A stretch of DNA of 64,000 nt from REEB76 sp963774895 (GTDB lineage: Bacteria; Pseudomonadota; Gammaproteobacteria; Natronospirales; REEB76): positions 558,001 to 622,000 of the forward strand of contig CAVZGN010000001.1 in NCBI GenBank assembly GCA_963774895.1, in the 5' to 3' direction. Shown one piece after another: positions 36,977 to 45,623 of the stretch. The notes beneath the pieces were generated by a model. The model searched no databases and was not told the DNA's origin. It saw nothing but the letters and a program-made list of their open reading frames with translations. Made by a program: the position numbers and the translations under genes. Numbering within the stretch: the first letter of the stretch is position 1; the number at the start of each line of letters is the position of its first letter.

Positions 36977-37098
36977 ACCGGATGCCGACCAATTGCAGTC
37001 TCCGAGCTATCAGGACTCTGCGATAATGCGCCAGTCATGGCACAATCTGCACCTCGACCGCGGCGGTTTGCCGCTACCAACACTCTTGGGAGGAGCTT

Positions 37099-37812
37099 AT
37101 GAAGCGCTGGTCCATGTGTTCGCCTATCCTGATATCGGCGGTTCTGATATCGGCCTGCAGTAACAAGCCTACCTTCGCGCTCGTGGGTGTGCCTGGGCAG
37201 TTTTCCTACGTCGACAGCGCCAACATCCTCATCAGTAACGGGGAGTGTAGCTATGTCGTGTATCGCGGCGACGGCACCAATCCGGCTGAAGCCGTAGTGC
37301 CCTGCGGGCTGGGCGTTGACAAGGATGATGCCCTGGGTAATCCACACGGCAAGATTGAGATCGGATTCAACTCTCCCAAAGGCCAACAGATATTGACCCT
37401 GACCGAAGCCGGCACTAACGGCGAATTCGCCCAGAGCGTTCCGGATATCGGCGTGTATCTACCCAATAACTGGAATATAAAAACCCCCGCAGACAATCTG
37501 CTACTAAAAGCCACAGCACAGGGCACTGTTTATTCGAATCTGGTGATTGCCATCGGCGGAGTGCGTTGTTCGCTGACCGTGGTGCCGGTCGCCACCAATG
37601 CGGCGGTCAACATGCCTTGCGGGCTGATGTCCTGGAGCGATAGCTCGGTGTCCGTCAGCGTTCCGGGCGCGTTGGTCTCAACGGTTTACACCCAGCGCTC
37701 CTGGCCGCTGCATTTCACCATCGATGCCACCGGCAATACCTGGAATCTGGTACAGCCACCGCCGGGGTTCCCTGCGACTTATACCTTATCCAGTAATAAT
37801 GCTACTCAGTGA
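37099..37812 (+). CDS. lipoprotein of unknown function with duplicated Cys-pair domain
   Basis: A 237-aa protein preceded by GGGAGGAG, with a lipoprotein signal peptide (VLISAC, Cys20). The mature part is beta-rich and seems internally duplicated: ECSYVVYRGDG ... AVVPCGLG in the first half matches RCSLTVVPVAT ... VNMPCGL in the second, each with one Cys pair about 20 residues apart. I recognise no family. It is followed by another exported unknown protein and the RHS remnant, so it may belong to the accessory island. Confidence 0.7.
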   Translation: MKRWSMCSPILISAVLISACSNKPTFALVGVPGQFSYVDSANILISNGECSYVVYRGDGTNPAEAVVPCGLGVDKDDALGNPHGKIEIGFNSPKGQQILTLTEAGTNGEFAQSVPDIGVYLPNNWNIKTPADNLLLKATAQGTVYSNLVIAIGGVRCSLTVVPVATNAAVNMPCGLMSWSDSSVSVSVPGALVSTVYTQRSWPLHFTIDATGNTWNLVQPPPGFPATYTLSSNNATQ

Positions 37813-37884
37813 TGCTGAAACTGCACGGGAACGTCCAGGCACCTAAGAAATATTTGTGCAGTGACCTGAGGGGGTAGATTGTCC

Positions 37885-38652
37885 ATGCTTAAAACCAGTG
37901 GCGTGATCCTTGCGATCAGTCTGTTCGTTGCAGGCATGCAGCTGGCCAGCGCCTCACCACTGGAGACTTGGGCCATTTCGAATAAGGCTGCTTGCAAGGG
38001 ATTGACCGTCGGCTGGACACCGACGATCCCCGATCTGCAACTGATGGTGGGGCAGCACTGGCATCCGGCGCCGGGGCCGGTACCCGGACATGGCATCCTG
38101 CTGCTGTTCGCCACCTCCTGCCCACAATCCCATATCGGCAATAAACCCACAGGCGCTTTCACCATCGGTGCGGTGATCGTGCCGGTGGAGAATCCTGAAG
38201 ATACTCACAGTATACAACTGACCAACGGGCACGGCTGGGCCGTGATTACGGATGTGTTAGGCGCGGAAACAAGTCCGGTGATGCAACTGTTCAAGCGTCA
38301 TGGCTTTTCAGTGACGGACGCCAAAGTTAAACTGACGATGCACAAGGGCGCGAAAGACATCGAACCTACCGTGAGCATCGTGACACCGGCAGGGCATATG
38401 GGAGTGCATACACAGGTAACCGGTCCGGCCAAGCGCTTCGACATCATCAGCGCACTGGCTGGCAATGATCCGGCGATCTTCTCGCTCTTCACCGGGGCTG
38501 AATCCTACTCAAGACAGGAACAGGGGACGGCGATCGTCACTTCGGGAGGCGAGACTCTGGTCTCCCGTCTGGGACTTGAAGCCAAGCCCACGAAAGTCAT
38601 GCTCGACCACGATTTTATCTGGTCATTCCAGTTTTCGGATAAGCCGTATTGA
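37885..38652 (+). CDS. exported protein of unknown function
   Basis: A 255-aa protein with a signal peptide ending LASA (about residue 23). GAGGGGG precedes the ATG at good spacing; a TTG 6 bp earlier is also in frame. Visible features are a His/Pro-rich segment (GQHWHPAPGPVPGHG), two Cys (AACKG and ATSCPQ) and VGAVIVPVENPED-like strands. I cannot assign a family. It lies 72 bp after the preceding lipoprotein gene on the same strand, so co-transcription is likely, and ends 18 bp before the RHS fragment. Confidence 0.65.
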   Translation: MLKTSGVILAISLFVAGMQLASASPLETWAISNKAACKGLTVGWTPTIPDLQLMVGQHWHPAPGPVPGHGILLLFATSCPQSHIGNKPTGAFTIGAVIVPVENPEDTHSIQLTNGHGWAVITDVLGAETSPVMQLFKRHGFSVTDAKVKLTMHKGAKDIEPTVSIVTPAGHMGVHTQVTGPAKRFDIISALAGNDPAIFSLFTGAESYSRQEQGTAIVTSGGETLVSRLGLEAKPTKVMLDHDFIWSFQFSDKPY

Positions 38653-38670
38653 ATAGCGCAGCGACGGACG

Positions 38671-39972
38671 ATGCTAATCGAAAGTCCGCAGAACACAGAA
38701 TCAATCGAGTCTGACCCAATTGATCCCCCTGAACGCATCACTTCTGTGACAAAAGGCAGCAGCAACGTCGCTTACAGCATTACCTACGAGCCCTTTGGTC
38801 CGGTGACCGGCCTCACTTACGGCAATGGCATCACTGAGACCCGCAATTATGACCAGGATTACCGGGTAACCGCGATTGCTGTACCCAACACCCTCAGTTG
38901 GCAGCTGGCCTACAACGCAGGCGATGACCTCACCTCAATCACCGACGAGCTGAACAGCAGCAACACACAGACATTCACGACTGATCTATGGAACGAACTG
39001 GATACCGCGCAGGGAGCCTATGGAAGCATCAACTACTCGAGTTATAACGATGGCATGAACCGGACCTACGAAACGATCAACGGTAGCCAAACCAATTACA
39101 CATACAACACCACGACCGGCCGGCTTTCGAGTCTGAGTGGAGGCACTAATAAAACCTATAGCTACGATGCCGATGGCAACCTCACGAGCGACGGTACCAA
39201 TACCTATACTTACGATGACACCAATCGCTTAGCCAGCGTCGCCACCAGCAGCGGCACAGATGCCTACCAATATAACGGGCTGGGCCAGCGAGTCGAGAAG
39301 ACCGCCGGGGGCGTTACCACCGTATTCGTGTACGACGAAGCCGGACACCTGATTGGCGAATACACCTCAACGGGTGGTCTCATTGCCGAGCACATCTGGT
39401 TGAATAACCGTCCCGTTGGAGTCATTACATCTGCGGGTCTCTATTACGTGCAGACCGACCAACTGGGAACGCCGAGAGTCATCACCAACTCCAGTAAAAC
39501 AATCGTATGGCAATGGCACAGTGATCCGTTCGGCAACGGTTCACCCACCGGCTCACTCACCTACAACCTGCGGTTCCCCGGCCAGTATTACGATGCCGAA
39601 ACCGGTAAGGACTACAACTACTTCCGGGACTATGATCCGATTACAGGAAGGTATATTGAAAGCGATCCGATTGGATTATGGGGTGGCATAAATACCTATA
39701 CATATACAAGTAACAACCCACTTATATGGGCAGATCGATTTGGTCTTGCACCTGGCGATCTGCCTCCACCCCCGCCTGGATATAACCCCAACGCGTGGAG
39801 AACTCTTGAATGGGATAATGGGACATGGGTATTAAAAGACCCAGAAGGAAATAGCTATACCATTCATCCTGAAGATACAGGACATTGGCGACATTGGATA
39901 TACAGGATCCAAATGGTAAAAAGTTGGGACGATGCCCGGTCAATTCTCTTAAGCCCCGACCCGATCAGCTGA
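38671..39972 (+). CDS. RHS-repeat core protein, N-terminally truncated, with frameshifted toxin-like tip
   Basis: A 433-aa remnant of an RHS/YD-repeat protein. YD repeats (YGNGITETRNYD, YSYDADGNLTSDG, YTYDDTNRL, YQYNGLGQRVEK) are followed by the RHS core end FPGQYYDAETGKDYNYFRDYDPITGRYIESDPIGL at about residues 303-336. The variable tip follows. Full RHS proteins are usually above 1,000 aa with N-terminal delivery domains; only the last part is here, as in displaced orphan rhs-CT modules. At about 39896 the frame shifts: restoring one G continues the tip in the +1 frame to 40127, which reads better (WDIQDPNGKKLG). The last about 25 residues of this frame are thus probably out-of-frame. Confidence 0.85.
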   Translation: MLIESPQNTESIESDPIDPPERITSVTKGSSNVAYSITYEPFGPVTGLTYGNGITETRNYDQDYRVTAIAVPNTLSWQLAYNAGDDLTSITDELNSSNTQTFTTDLWNELDTAQGAYGSINYSSYNDGMNRTYETINGSQTNYTYNTTTGRLSSLSGGTNKTYSYDADGNLTSDGTNTYTYDDTNRLASVATSSGTDAYQYNGLGQRVEKTAGGVTTVFVYDEAGHLIGEYTSTGGLIAEHIWLNNRPVGVITSAGLYYVQTDQLGTPRVITNSSKTIVWQWHSDPFGNGSPTGSLTYNLRFPGQYYDAETGKDYNYFRDYDPITGRYIESDPIGLWGGINTYTYTSNNPLIWADRFGLAPGDLPPPPPGYNPNAWRTLEWDNGTWVLKDPEGNSYTIHPEDTGHWRHWIYRIQMVKSWDDARSILLSPDPIS

Positions 39973-40127
39973 AACTCAAAGCAGGTCAAAGTCTTGTGGA
40001 TCCAAACGGAAATGCCGCCCCATGGGAACCACCCACAGAATTGACGCCACTTGAACCACCATCAATACAGGACCCGGAAATAGAACCTGAACCAGAGGTG
40101 CCAATCATCGAGCCACCTCCCATGTAA
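39898..40127 (+). pseudogene. out-of-frame remainder of the RHS C-terminal tip
   Basis: Continues the RHS tip after a presumed 1-bp deletion in CATTGG(G)ATATAC near 39896. The restored sequence is HWDIQDPNGKKLGR, LKAGQSLVDPNGN, then a Pro/Glu-rich end (EPEPEVPIIEPPPM). Combined with DPEGNSYTIHPEDTGHW upstream it looks like a single polymorphic-toxin-type domain with conserved DPxGN motifs and His/Asp residues. It could be a genuine inactivating mutation, programmed frameshifting, or an assembly error. Confidence 0.65.
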
Positions 40128-40181
40128 TCAAATAATTTCATCACCAATTTAGGGTTTCTCACTTTAAGGGTGTATTAGACT

Positions 40182-40676
40182 GTGGAAAAGAAGCAATATT
40201 CAGCGCTTAGTAAAGAAATCAAAAGCCGCCGGCTTAAGCTACGGTTAGATGATATTTTTGTTGCGCACCAGGCGCGTTTATCGATTCATGAATACTATGA
40301 TATTGAAGCTTATTCTGATGAACTTTTCTCAGTCGTACCGCTTTATCATGTAAAAAAGATTTGTGGCATCCTGAAACTGGATTTTTTATCGTTGTTCGAT
40401 ATTCCATGTGTCTTTTGCAATAAGGCTACTCCTCACATAGAAGACTATTGGTTGAACCGGGCTTCCTTGGTGCACAAAAAACGAATTGCCATGAATTTAT
40501 CCGAAAAAGATCTCGCTAACATGGTCGGTTTTGACGAAAAGGAAATAAAATATATCGAGACTTACTCTGCTCACTTAGAGTCGTGGGTCATCGATAACGT
40601 AATCAAACTCGCAGAGCAGATCGATATACCACCGCAGATTCTACTCGACGTCCAATGTTCAAAATGCCGAAATTAG
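40182..40676 (+). CDS. AT-rich double HTH-plus-CxxC protein, candidate immunity or regulator of the RHS tip
   Basis: A 164-aa cytoplasmic protein built from two similar halves. Each is an XRE-like helical domain ended by a CxxC: residues 6-79 (ending LSLFDIPCVFC, Cys76/79) and about 93-162 (ending LLDVQCSKC, Cys159/162). The second half has the clearer HTH (KRIAMNLSEKDLANMVGFDEKEIKYIE). Four Cys could bind zinc. The gene is clearly more AT-rich than the neighbourhood, starts with GTG and follows the RHS tip by 54 bp, the position of cognate immunity genes. The immunity role is inference from position only. The following 40677-40953 holds no gene I can support. Confidence 0.7.
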   Translation: MEKKQYSALSKEIKSRRLKLRLDDIFVAHQARLSIHEYYDIEAYSDELFSVVPLYHVKKICGILKLDFLSLFDIPCVFCNKATPHIEDYWLNRASLVHKKRIAMNLSEKDLANMVGFDEKEIKYIETYSAHLESWVIDNVIKLAEQIDIPPQILLDVQCSKCRN

Positions 40677-40953
40677 TTGCCCTCGTGGCCTGGTGATACT
40701 GTTGAAGCGATAATTTGATGGATTTGAAGCCCTTTAAAACCGTAACTGTCATGTCCAGCATCAGCGCGATGTCCAGCCTTTGCCGGTCTAGATGTCCACA
40801 TCTTGACAGTACAGCGTCCATTTTGGACCAGTGTATGCAGTTAGTAACATATGCAGTGAAAAAGTTCCAATCGACCGCAATGATGCTTGCCAACTTTCTG
40901 ATTGAAACGTTTATATAACTTCAGCAGAAGCAAGCATCTCGATTGCAACACAG

Positions 40954-42918
40954 CTAAGGCCGGAACGCCTGGACCAAGCGCTTGAATTCCTTTGAGCTGC
41001 CGGTCTCCGCATAACGCAGGTTGATGTACAGCGTGGTGATCGTTTTCACATGCTCCGCCAGATCCGGCCGCTTGCGCATGACGCGCTTGGCGTAGTTCAA
41101 AGGCCCCTCGCTGGCACGGCGCGCCAGGCCGATCCGGGTAAGCTTATGGCAGAAGCGCCGGTAGTCACGCACCACGGCGGAAGCTGGCGGTGTGCGATTG
41201 CGCAACCACAGCAGAAGCCAGACTAGTGTGAGAACCCCGCCGACCATAACCAACAGCACCAGCGCCAGCTCCAGCCAGTTGCTGTAATCAAGGCCGATAT
41301 GCGCGAACAGGCGCTGCTGAAGTTCCGGACCGTAGGCCAGCACCCACTGGTTCCAGCCGTTGTTGATCGCATCCCAGGTATTACGCGCATTTGCGAGCCA
41401 TGGATGCGCATCGAACAGATAGCCGGGCACTTCAGTACCGGGCAGGGCCGCGGCCAGACCATCGTCCACACGCGCCGGATCCACGGCCGCAGTGGGATCC
41501 ACCCGCACCCAGCCGCGATTCGCCAGCCAGACTTCGGCCCAGGCATGGGCATCTTCCTGGCGTATCACGTAATAGCCATCCAGTGGATTGCGCAAACCGC
41601 CCTGATAACCGATCACCACATGTGCGGGGATCCCGGCGGCGCGCATCAGGAAAACGAAGGCGCTGGCATAGTGTTCGCAGAAACCGCTGCGGGAATCGAA
41701 CAGGAATGCATCGATGCGGTCGGGGCTGGTGATCGCCGCGGGTTGCAAAGTGTAGCGGAATGGCTGCACATGAAACATCGTGAGCGCGTCCTGCACCACT
41801 TGCTGCGGGGAGTTGGCGGAACTTTGCCATGCTTGCGCCAGCTGGCGTGCACGCGGGTCGATGTCTTCAGGCAGTTGCAGTTCGCGGCGCTGGATCGTTA
41901 CCGGCAGCTGTGCGCCATAACTATAATCGGTATAGGAGGTGACGCTGTAAAGTTTGCGCTCCGTGACTTCGTGCAGCGTGGTCAGTTCATAATCGCTGCT
42001 GAGCAGAACGTTATCGGGGACCAGTACTGGCAAGTCCAGCGCATACAGCACATGCAGATTGTTGGGCTCCAGGGTCACCTGGTAATGGACAGGCGTACCC
42101 GGGGTGGAGAGCGTCTCATTGTTGTTCGACAGCACTTTTCCGGGCGTCCAGGTCTCGCCGTCATAGTCGTGCAACACCAAGGCACGCCAGTAAAGCTGCG
42201 AGCGCGGTGGCGGGACTCCCAGGAACTTGACCCGGAAAGCGATGGCATCGGATCTCGCCAGCCTGCTCAAGCTGTCCTGCGCCATGTGTGTGGACAAGCC
42301 GGTGATGCCGGTATGCTGTGATAGAGGCACTCCCCACATGGGGCCGGGGATGCGCGGGAACACCAGGAATAGCACCACGGCAATCGGCAAGGTCAGCAGT
42401 AACATGCGCGCGGCGGTCTTCATCGAGGTTATGGCCCTGCGGTTCATATCCGGATGGGCGATATTCAGCAGCGCCGTGATCGCCAGCCACACGGCGGGGA
42501 TCATGTACATGGCCAGGAGTATGGTCTGGTCGTAGAGAAAATTGGCGACGCCGATAAACAGCGTGATGGCCAGTACCAGGAAATAATCACGCAAGCCTCT
42601 GGCTTCCATGAGTTTTAAGGCTGCCAGCAGGATTAGCAGGGCGGTACCGGCTTGCGGTCCATTGAGTGTATGGTAGGTGGCGAATACCCCGACGAATGCC
42701 AGCAATCCAAAACCGATACGCGTGACACCGCTGAACAACGGCCAATTCTGGTAGGCCGCTGCCAACCGCCAGAGCGCGATGATGGCTGCGGCGATCACGA
42801 TCCATGGGGCCAGGTGCAGTGCATGCGGCAGGGTCATGACCAGCAGCGCTGCCAGTACCCACAATAATCGGGTGCGCTCCTGTTGCGCCTCGAAACTCGC
42901 CTGCATGACGACGCTCAT
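40954..42918 (-). CDS. TgpA-like membrane transglutaminase-fold protein
   Basis: A 654-aa inner-membrane protein with a cluster of N-terminal hydrophobic helices (about residues 15-195, DUF3488 region). A transglutaminase-like periplasmic domain follows with the catalytic triad: Cys414 in SRSGFCEHYASAFVFLMRAAGIPA, His in EDAHAWAEVW and Asp in WVRVDPTAAV. One further helix and a DUF4129-like C-terminal region (LNYAKRVMRKRPDLAEHV) complete it. It overlaps the DUF58 gene by 4 bp in the MoxR-DUF58-transglutaminase operon seen in many bacteria. The homologue in Pseudomonas is essential; the physiological substrate is unknown. Confidence 0.9.
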   Translation of the reverse strand: MSVVMQASFEAQQERTRLLWVLAALLVMTLPHALHLAPWIVIAAAIIALWRLAAAYQNWPLFSGVTRIGFGLLAFVGVFATYHTLNGPQAGTALLILLAALKLMEARGLRDYFLVLAITLFIGVANFLYDQTILLAMYMIPAVWLAITALLNIAHPDMNRRAITSMKTAARMLLLTLPIAVVLFLVFPRIPGPMWGVPLSQHTGITGLSTHMAQDSLSRLARSDAIAFRVKFLGVPPPRSQLYWRALVLHDYDGETWTPGKVLSNNNETLSTPGTPVHYQVTLEPNNLHVLYALDLPVLVPDNVLLSSDYELTTLHEVTERKLYSVTSYTDYSYGAQLPVTIQRRELQLPEDIDPRARQLAQAWQSSANSPQQVVQDALTMFHVQPFRYTLQPAAITSPDRIDAFLFDSRSGFCEHYASAFVFLMRAAGIPAHVVIGYQGGLRNPLDGYYVIRQEDAHAWAEVWLANRGWVRVDPTAAVDPARVDDGLAAALPGTEVPGYLFDAHPWLANARNTWDAINNGWNQWVLAYGPELQQRLFAHIGLDYSNWLELALVLLVMVGGVLTLVWLLLWLRNRTPPASAVVRDYRRFCHKLTRIGLARRASEGPLNYAKRVMRKRPDLAEHVKTITTLYINLRYAETGSSKEFKRLVQAFRP

Positions 42919-43895
42919 GGGGCTTGCTCGTCGATGGCGAATAACGCCAGGGCTGACAGGCAGTCGTCACGATGGGCTTGTCCGCCGGAGATGGGGATGG
43001 ACTGGCCTGGCAGCCGCAGGCCATAGACCAGGTTCTCGGCATGGGCCTGCAGTACCCAGCGGCACAACACCGACAACCGTTGTTCCTGATCGAGACCCGT
43101 AAGCGTGTTCCAATCCAACCAGCGGTTCTCCTGGCCGCTTCCGCTGAACTGTTTGGTGAGCAGTTTTTGTTCACGCGCCGAGGACTTCCAGGCGATGTGG
43201 CGTGGTGAATCGCCGGGACGGTAATCACGCAGGCCGCTGAAATCTTCTTCGCCCGCATCCGTCTGCGGACCGCCGCCACTACCCTCCGTAGCCTGTGGCA
43301 ATGGTGGAGCTGATTCTGCCGGTTTGGGATACACCAGCACCCGCAGGTTCATGTATATCCAGCACCAGGCACGGCACAGGCCGAATGGATAGGTAGTCTC
43401 GATCACCAGGCGATCCAGTTTGAGCCAACCGCGTTGGTGTGCGGTAATCGGTACCGAAACCTTGCCGTGTTCTGCGGGTGCCATATCACCGGTGACCAGC
43501 GTGTCGCTGGCATCGGCGCTGAGACTGATGGCGATGCGTGGATTGCGCCCCGGGTTGGTGATGTGCAATTGAAAGCGTGCAGTTTCATCCACGAACACCG
43601 GCAACGCGCGCCCCGCACCGAGCTCCAATCCCGTGAGATTGGCATGGCAGGAATACATGGCCACGAACCCCAGGCCGATGAGCACGAAGGTGAGCATGAA
43701 GCCCATGCTGTTGGAGTAGTTCATAGAGCCCAGCAGCATCATCATGACCATGAGCCCGTAAATAACGCCTTGGCGGGTCGGCAGGATATAGACGCGGCGG
43801 CGATCCAGAGTAACCGTATCGCCATCCAGGCCCTGGCGCCGGCGTGCCCAATCCTGGGCGCGTTCATTGATGAATTCACGTGCGTTGGCAAACAT
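42915..43895 (-). CDS. DUF58 domain protein
   Basis: A 326-aa protein with two N-terminal membrane helices (GVIYGLMVMMMLLGSMN and the following segment), a beta-rich middle part, and the DUF58 signature DFSGLRDYRPGDSPRHIAWKSSAREQKLLTKQFSG, which precedes a VWA-like fold. DUF58 proteins work with MoxR ATPases, perhaps as chaperone partners. It lies between the moxR-type gene (181-bp gap) and the transglutaminase gene (4-bp overlap). Confidence 0.9.
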   Translation of the reverse strand: MFANAREFINERAQDWARRRQGLDGDTVTLDRRRVYILPTRQGVIYGLMVMMMLLGSMNYSNSMGFMLTFVLIGLGFVAMYSCHANLTGLELGAGRALPVFVDETARFQLHITNPGRNPRIAISLSADASDTLVTGDMAPAEHGKVSVPITAHQRGWLKLDRLVIETTYPFGLCRAWCWIYMNLRVLVYPKPAESAPPLPQATEGSGGGPQTDAGEEDFSGLRDYRPGDSPRHIAWKSSAREQKLLTKQFSGSGQENRWLDWNTLTGLDQEQRLSVLCRWVLQAHAENLVYGLRLPGQSIPISGGQAHRDDCLSALALFAIDEQAP

Positions 43896-44076
43896 GTCTA
43901 GGAACCGGTATTCGCAACCAGCGTGTAGCTGAGTTCAGGCTCGAGCTGACGAGGACCCGATGAGCTTGCGGGGTTGTGGAATGCTTCGATGGGCGTTGTC
44001 ATGCGAATCCGGGGCCGATAGTGACGTGCATGCTTCACACGGCAAGCAAAACTCGAGGCACCATTACGTCTTTTAC

Positions 44077-45042
44077 TTACGGAACCGGTACGGCTTCAAG
44101 CAACTCTTTGACGACCGCCGCCGAGGTGGTGCTTTCGTGGGTGGATTTGAGACGTAGGCGATGCGCCACCACGCCGGGCAGTACCGCCTGTAAGTCCTCG
44201 GGTATCACCGCATTGCGGCCCATGAGCAGCGCCCAGACCTGGGAGGCATGTTTTAGCGCGAGGGTGGCGCGCGGTGACAGCCCGGTCTCATAGATCGGTG
44301 ACACGCGGGTGTAACGCACCAAGGCCTGCAGGTAATCCAGCAAGGCATCGGAGACCTGCAGATTGAAGGCAGCGGCCCGCAGCGCCATCAGTTCCGGCGC
44401 GCTCAGGATCGGCTGCACATCATGCAGCAGTTCGCGCCGGTCGCGGCCCTTGAGCAATCCGCGTTCCGCCTGCTCGCCGGGATAACCCAGGCCGATGCGC
44501 ATCAGGAAACGGTCGAGTTGAGATTCCGGCAACGGGAAGGTGCCCACCTGATGCAGGGGATTCTGGGTAGCGATCACGAAGAACGGCTGCGGCAGGGGGC
44601 GGGTGACACCGTCCACGGTGACCTGACGCTCTTCCATGGCCTCCAGCAGCGCGCTCTGAGCCTTGGGGGTCGCGCGGTTCACTTCGTCGGTCAGAACCAG
44701 GTTTGCGAAAATCGGCCCTGGATGGAAACGGAATTCACCGGTTTGCTGTTCAAAGATGGATGCGCCGATAATATCCGCCGGTAGCAGGTCGCTGGTGAAT
44801 TGGATGCGCTGGAATGACAGTCCCAACAAGCGTGCCAGGGTTTGTGCCAACGTGGTCTTGCCGACTCCTGGGATATCCTCGATCAGCAGGTGGCCGCCGG
44901 TGATCAGGCAAACCAGTGACAAACGGATGGGCGCTTCTTTACCGAGGATGATGCGATTGGCTGCGGCGATGACGGCGCTGACCTTGCGCACCATGTCGGG
45001 GATCGACATCTCGCGGATTGGGATCGGCTGCTCATTAGACAT
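44077..45042 (-). CDS. MoxR family AAA+ ATPase
   Basis: A 321-aa ATPase of the MoxR subfamily: Walker A GGHLLIEDIPGVGKTTLAQ, Walker B LVLTDEVNRATPKAQSALLEAMEE and sensor FFVIATQNPLHQVGTFPLPESQLDRFLMRI. A C-terminal lid with LSPRATLALKHASQVWALLMGR follows. These ATPases act as chaperones for assembly of metal-containing or VWA-domain complexes. It is the first gene of the MoxR/DUF58/transglutaminase operon, and its promoter should lie in the 90 bp shared with the divergent lipoprotein gene. Confidence 0.94.
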   Translation of the reverse strand: MSNEQPIPIREMSIPDMVRKVSAVIAAANRIILGKEAPIRLSLVCLITGGHLLIEDIPGVGKTTLAQTLARLLGLSFQRIQFTSDLLPADIIGASIFEQQTGEFRFHPGPIFANLVLTDEVNRATPKAQSALLEAMEERQVTVDGVTRPLPQPFFVIATQNPLHQVGTFPLPESQLDRFLMRIGLGYPGEQAERGLLKGRDRRELLHDVQPILSAPELMALRAAAFNLQVSDALLDYLQALVRYTRVSPIYETGLSPRATLALKHASQVWALLMGRNAVIPEDLQAVLPGVVAHRLRLKSTHESTTSAAVVKELLEAVPVP

Positions 45043-45132
45043 AAGGTGTCTCCTTATGAATAACCTTATGCTATTTCACTTGAGCCGTCTATATCCGTTA
45101 CCCTTGGAAAACCAGAAGATTTGGAGGTCGGC

Positions 45133-45603
45133 GTGAAGATTCTGCAGATTTTGTTCGTGCACGTAGTATCAGTAATGCTGTTGGCAGGCTGCCAGGGTAG
45201 AAACAATACGGCATTCCTGGCTGATCAAGCCCTCATCCAAGCCGACCAAGCCTTTTCCAGTATGTCGGCACAGCAGGGGTTGGAGCCCGCATTCAAACAA
45301 TACGCTTCCACGGATGCCCTGTTACTGCCCGAACAGCATGCAGCCATTGAGGGCAGGGCTGCGATCCTCGAGAATTTGCAAGCCATGCCAGCCGGCAGCC
45401 AGCTCACTTGGAGTCCCCAGGCTGCGGATGTGTCCGGAGATCTGGGTTACAGTTGGGGCATCTATACGCTGACCGGCAAAGACAGTACCGGCCGGATGAC
45501 GGCAGCCTACGGGAAATACCTTTCCGTGTGGAAGCGGCAGGCAGGTGGCTGGCGATTGGCGGTGATGATGATCAATAGCACGCCCGGACCCGCGGGCGGC
45601 TGA
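45133..45603 (+). CDS. DUF4440 (SnoaL/NTF2-like) lipoprotein
   Basis: A 156-aa protein with lipobox LLAGC (Cys19) and an NTF2-like fold of the DUF4440 kind: ADQAFSSMSAQQGLEPAFKQYASTDALLL, GRAAILENLQAMPAGSQLTWSPQAADVSGDLGYSWGIYTLTGKD and the ending YLSVWKRQAGGWRLAVMMINS. I chose the GTG at 45133, which has GGAGG 6 bp upstream. Members bind small ligands or have no known activity. It is divergent from the MoxR operon and convergent with cls. Confidence 0.82.
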   Translation: MKILQILFVHVVSVMLLAGCQGRNNTAFLADQALIQADQAFSSMSAQQGLEPAFKQYASTDALLLPEQHAAIEGRAAILENLQAMPAGSQLTWSPQAADVSGDLGYSWGIYTLTGKDSTGRMTAAYGKYLSVWKRQAGGWRLAVMMINSTPGPAGG

Positions 45604-45623
45604 GGTAAAGCTCAGAACCGGCC

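Noticed and set aside
41299..42321. 340-codon plus-strand frame
   Set aside because: Antisense to the transglutaminase-fold gene, which shows its catalytic triad and membrane helices.
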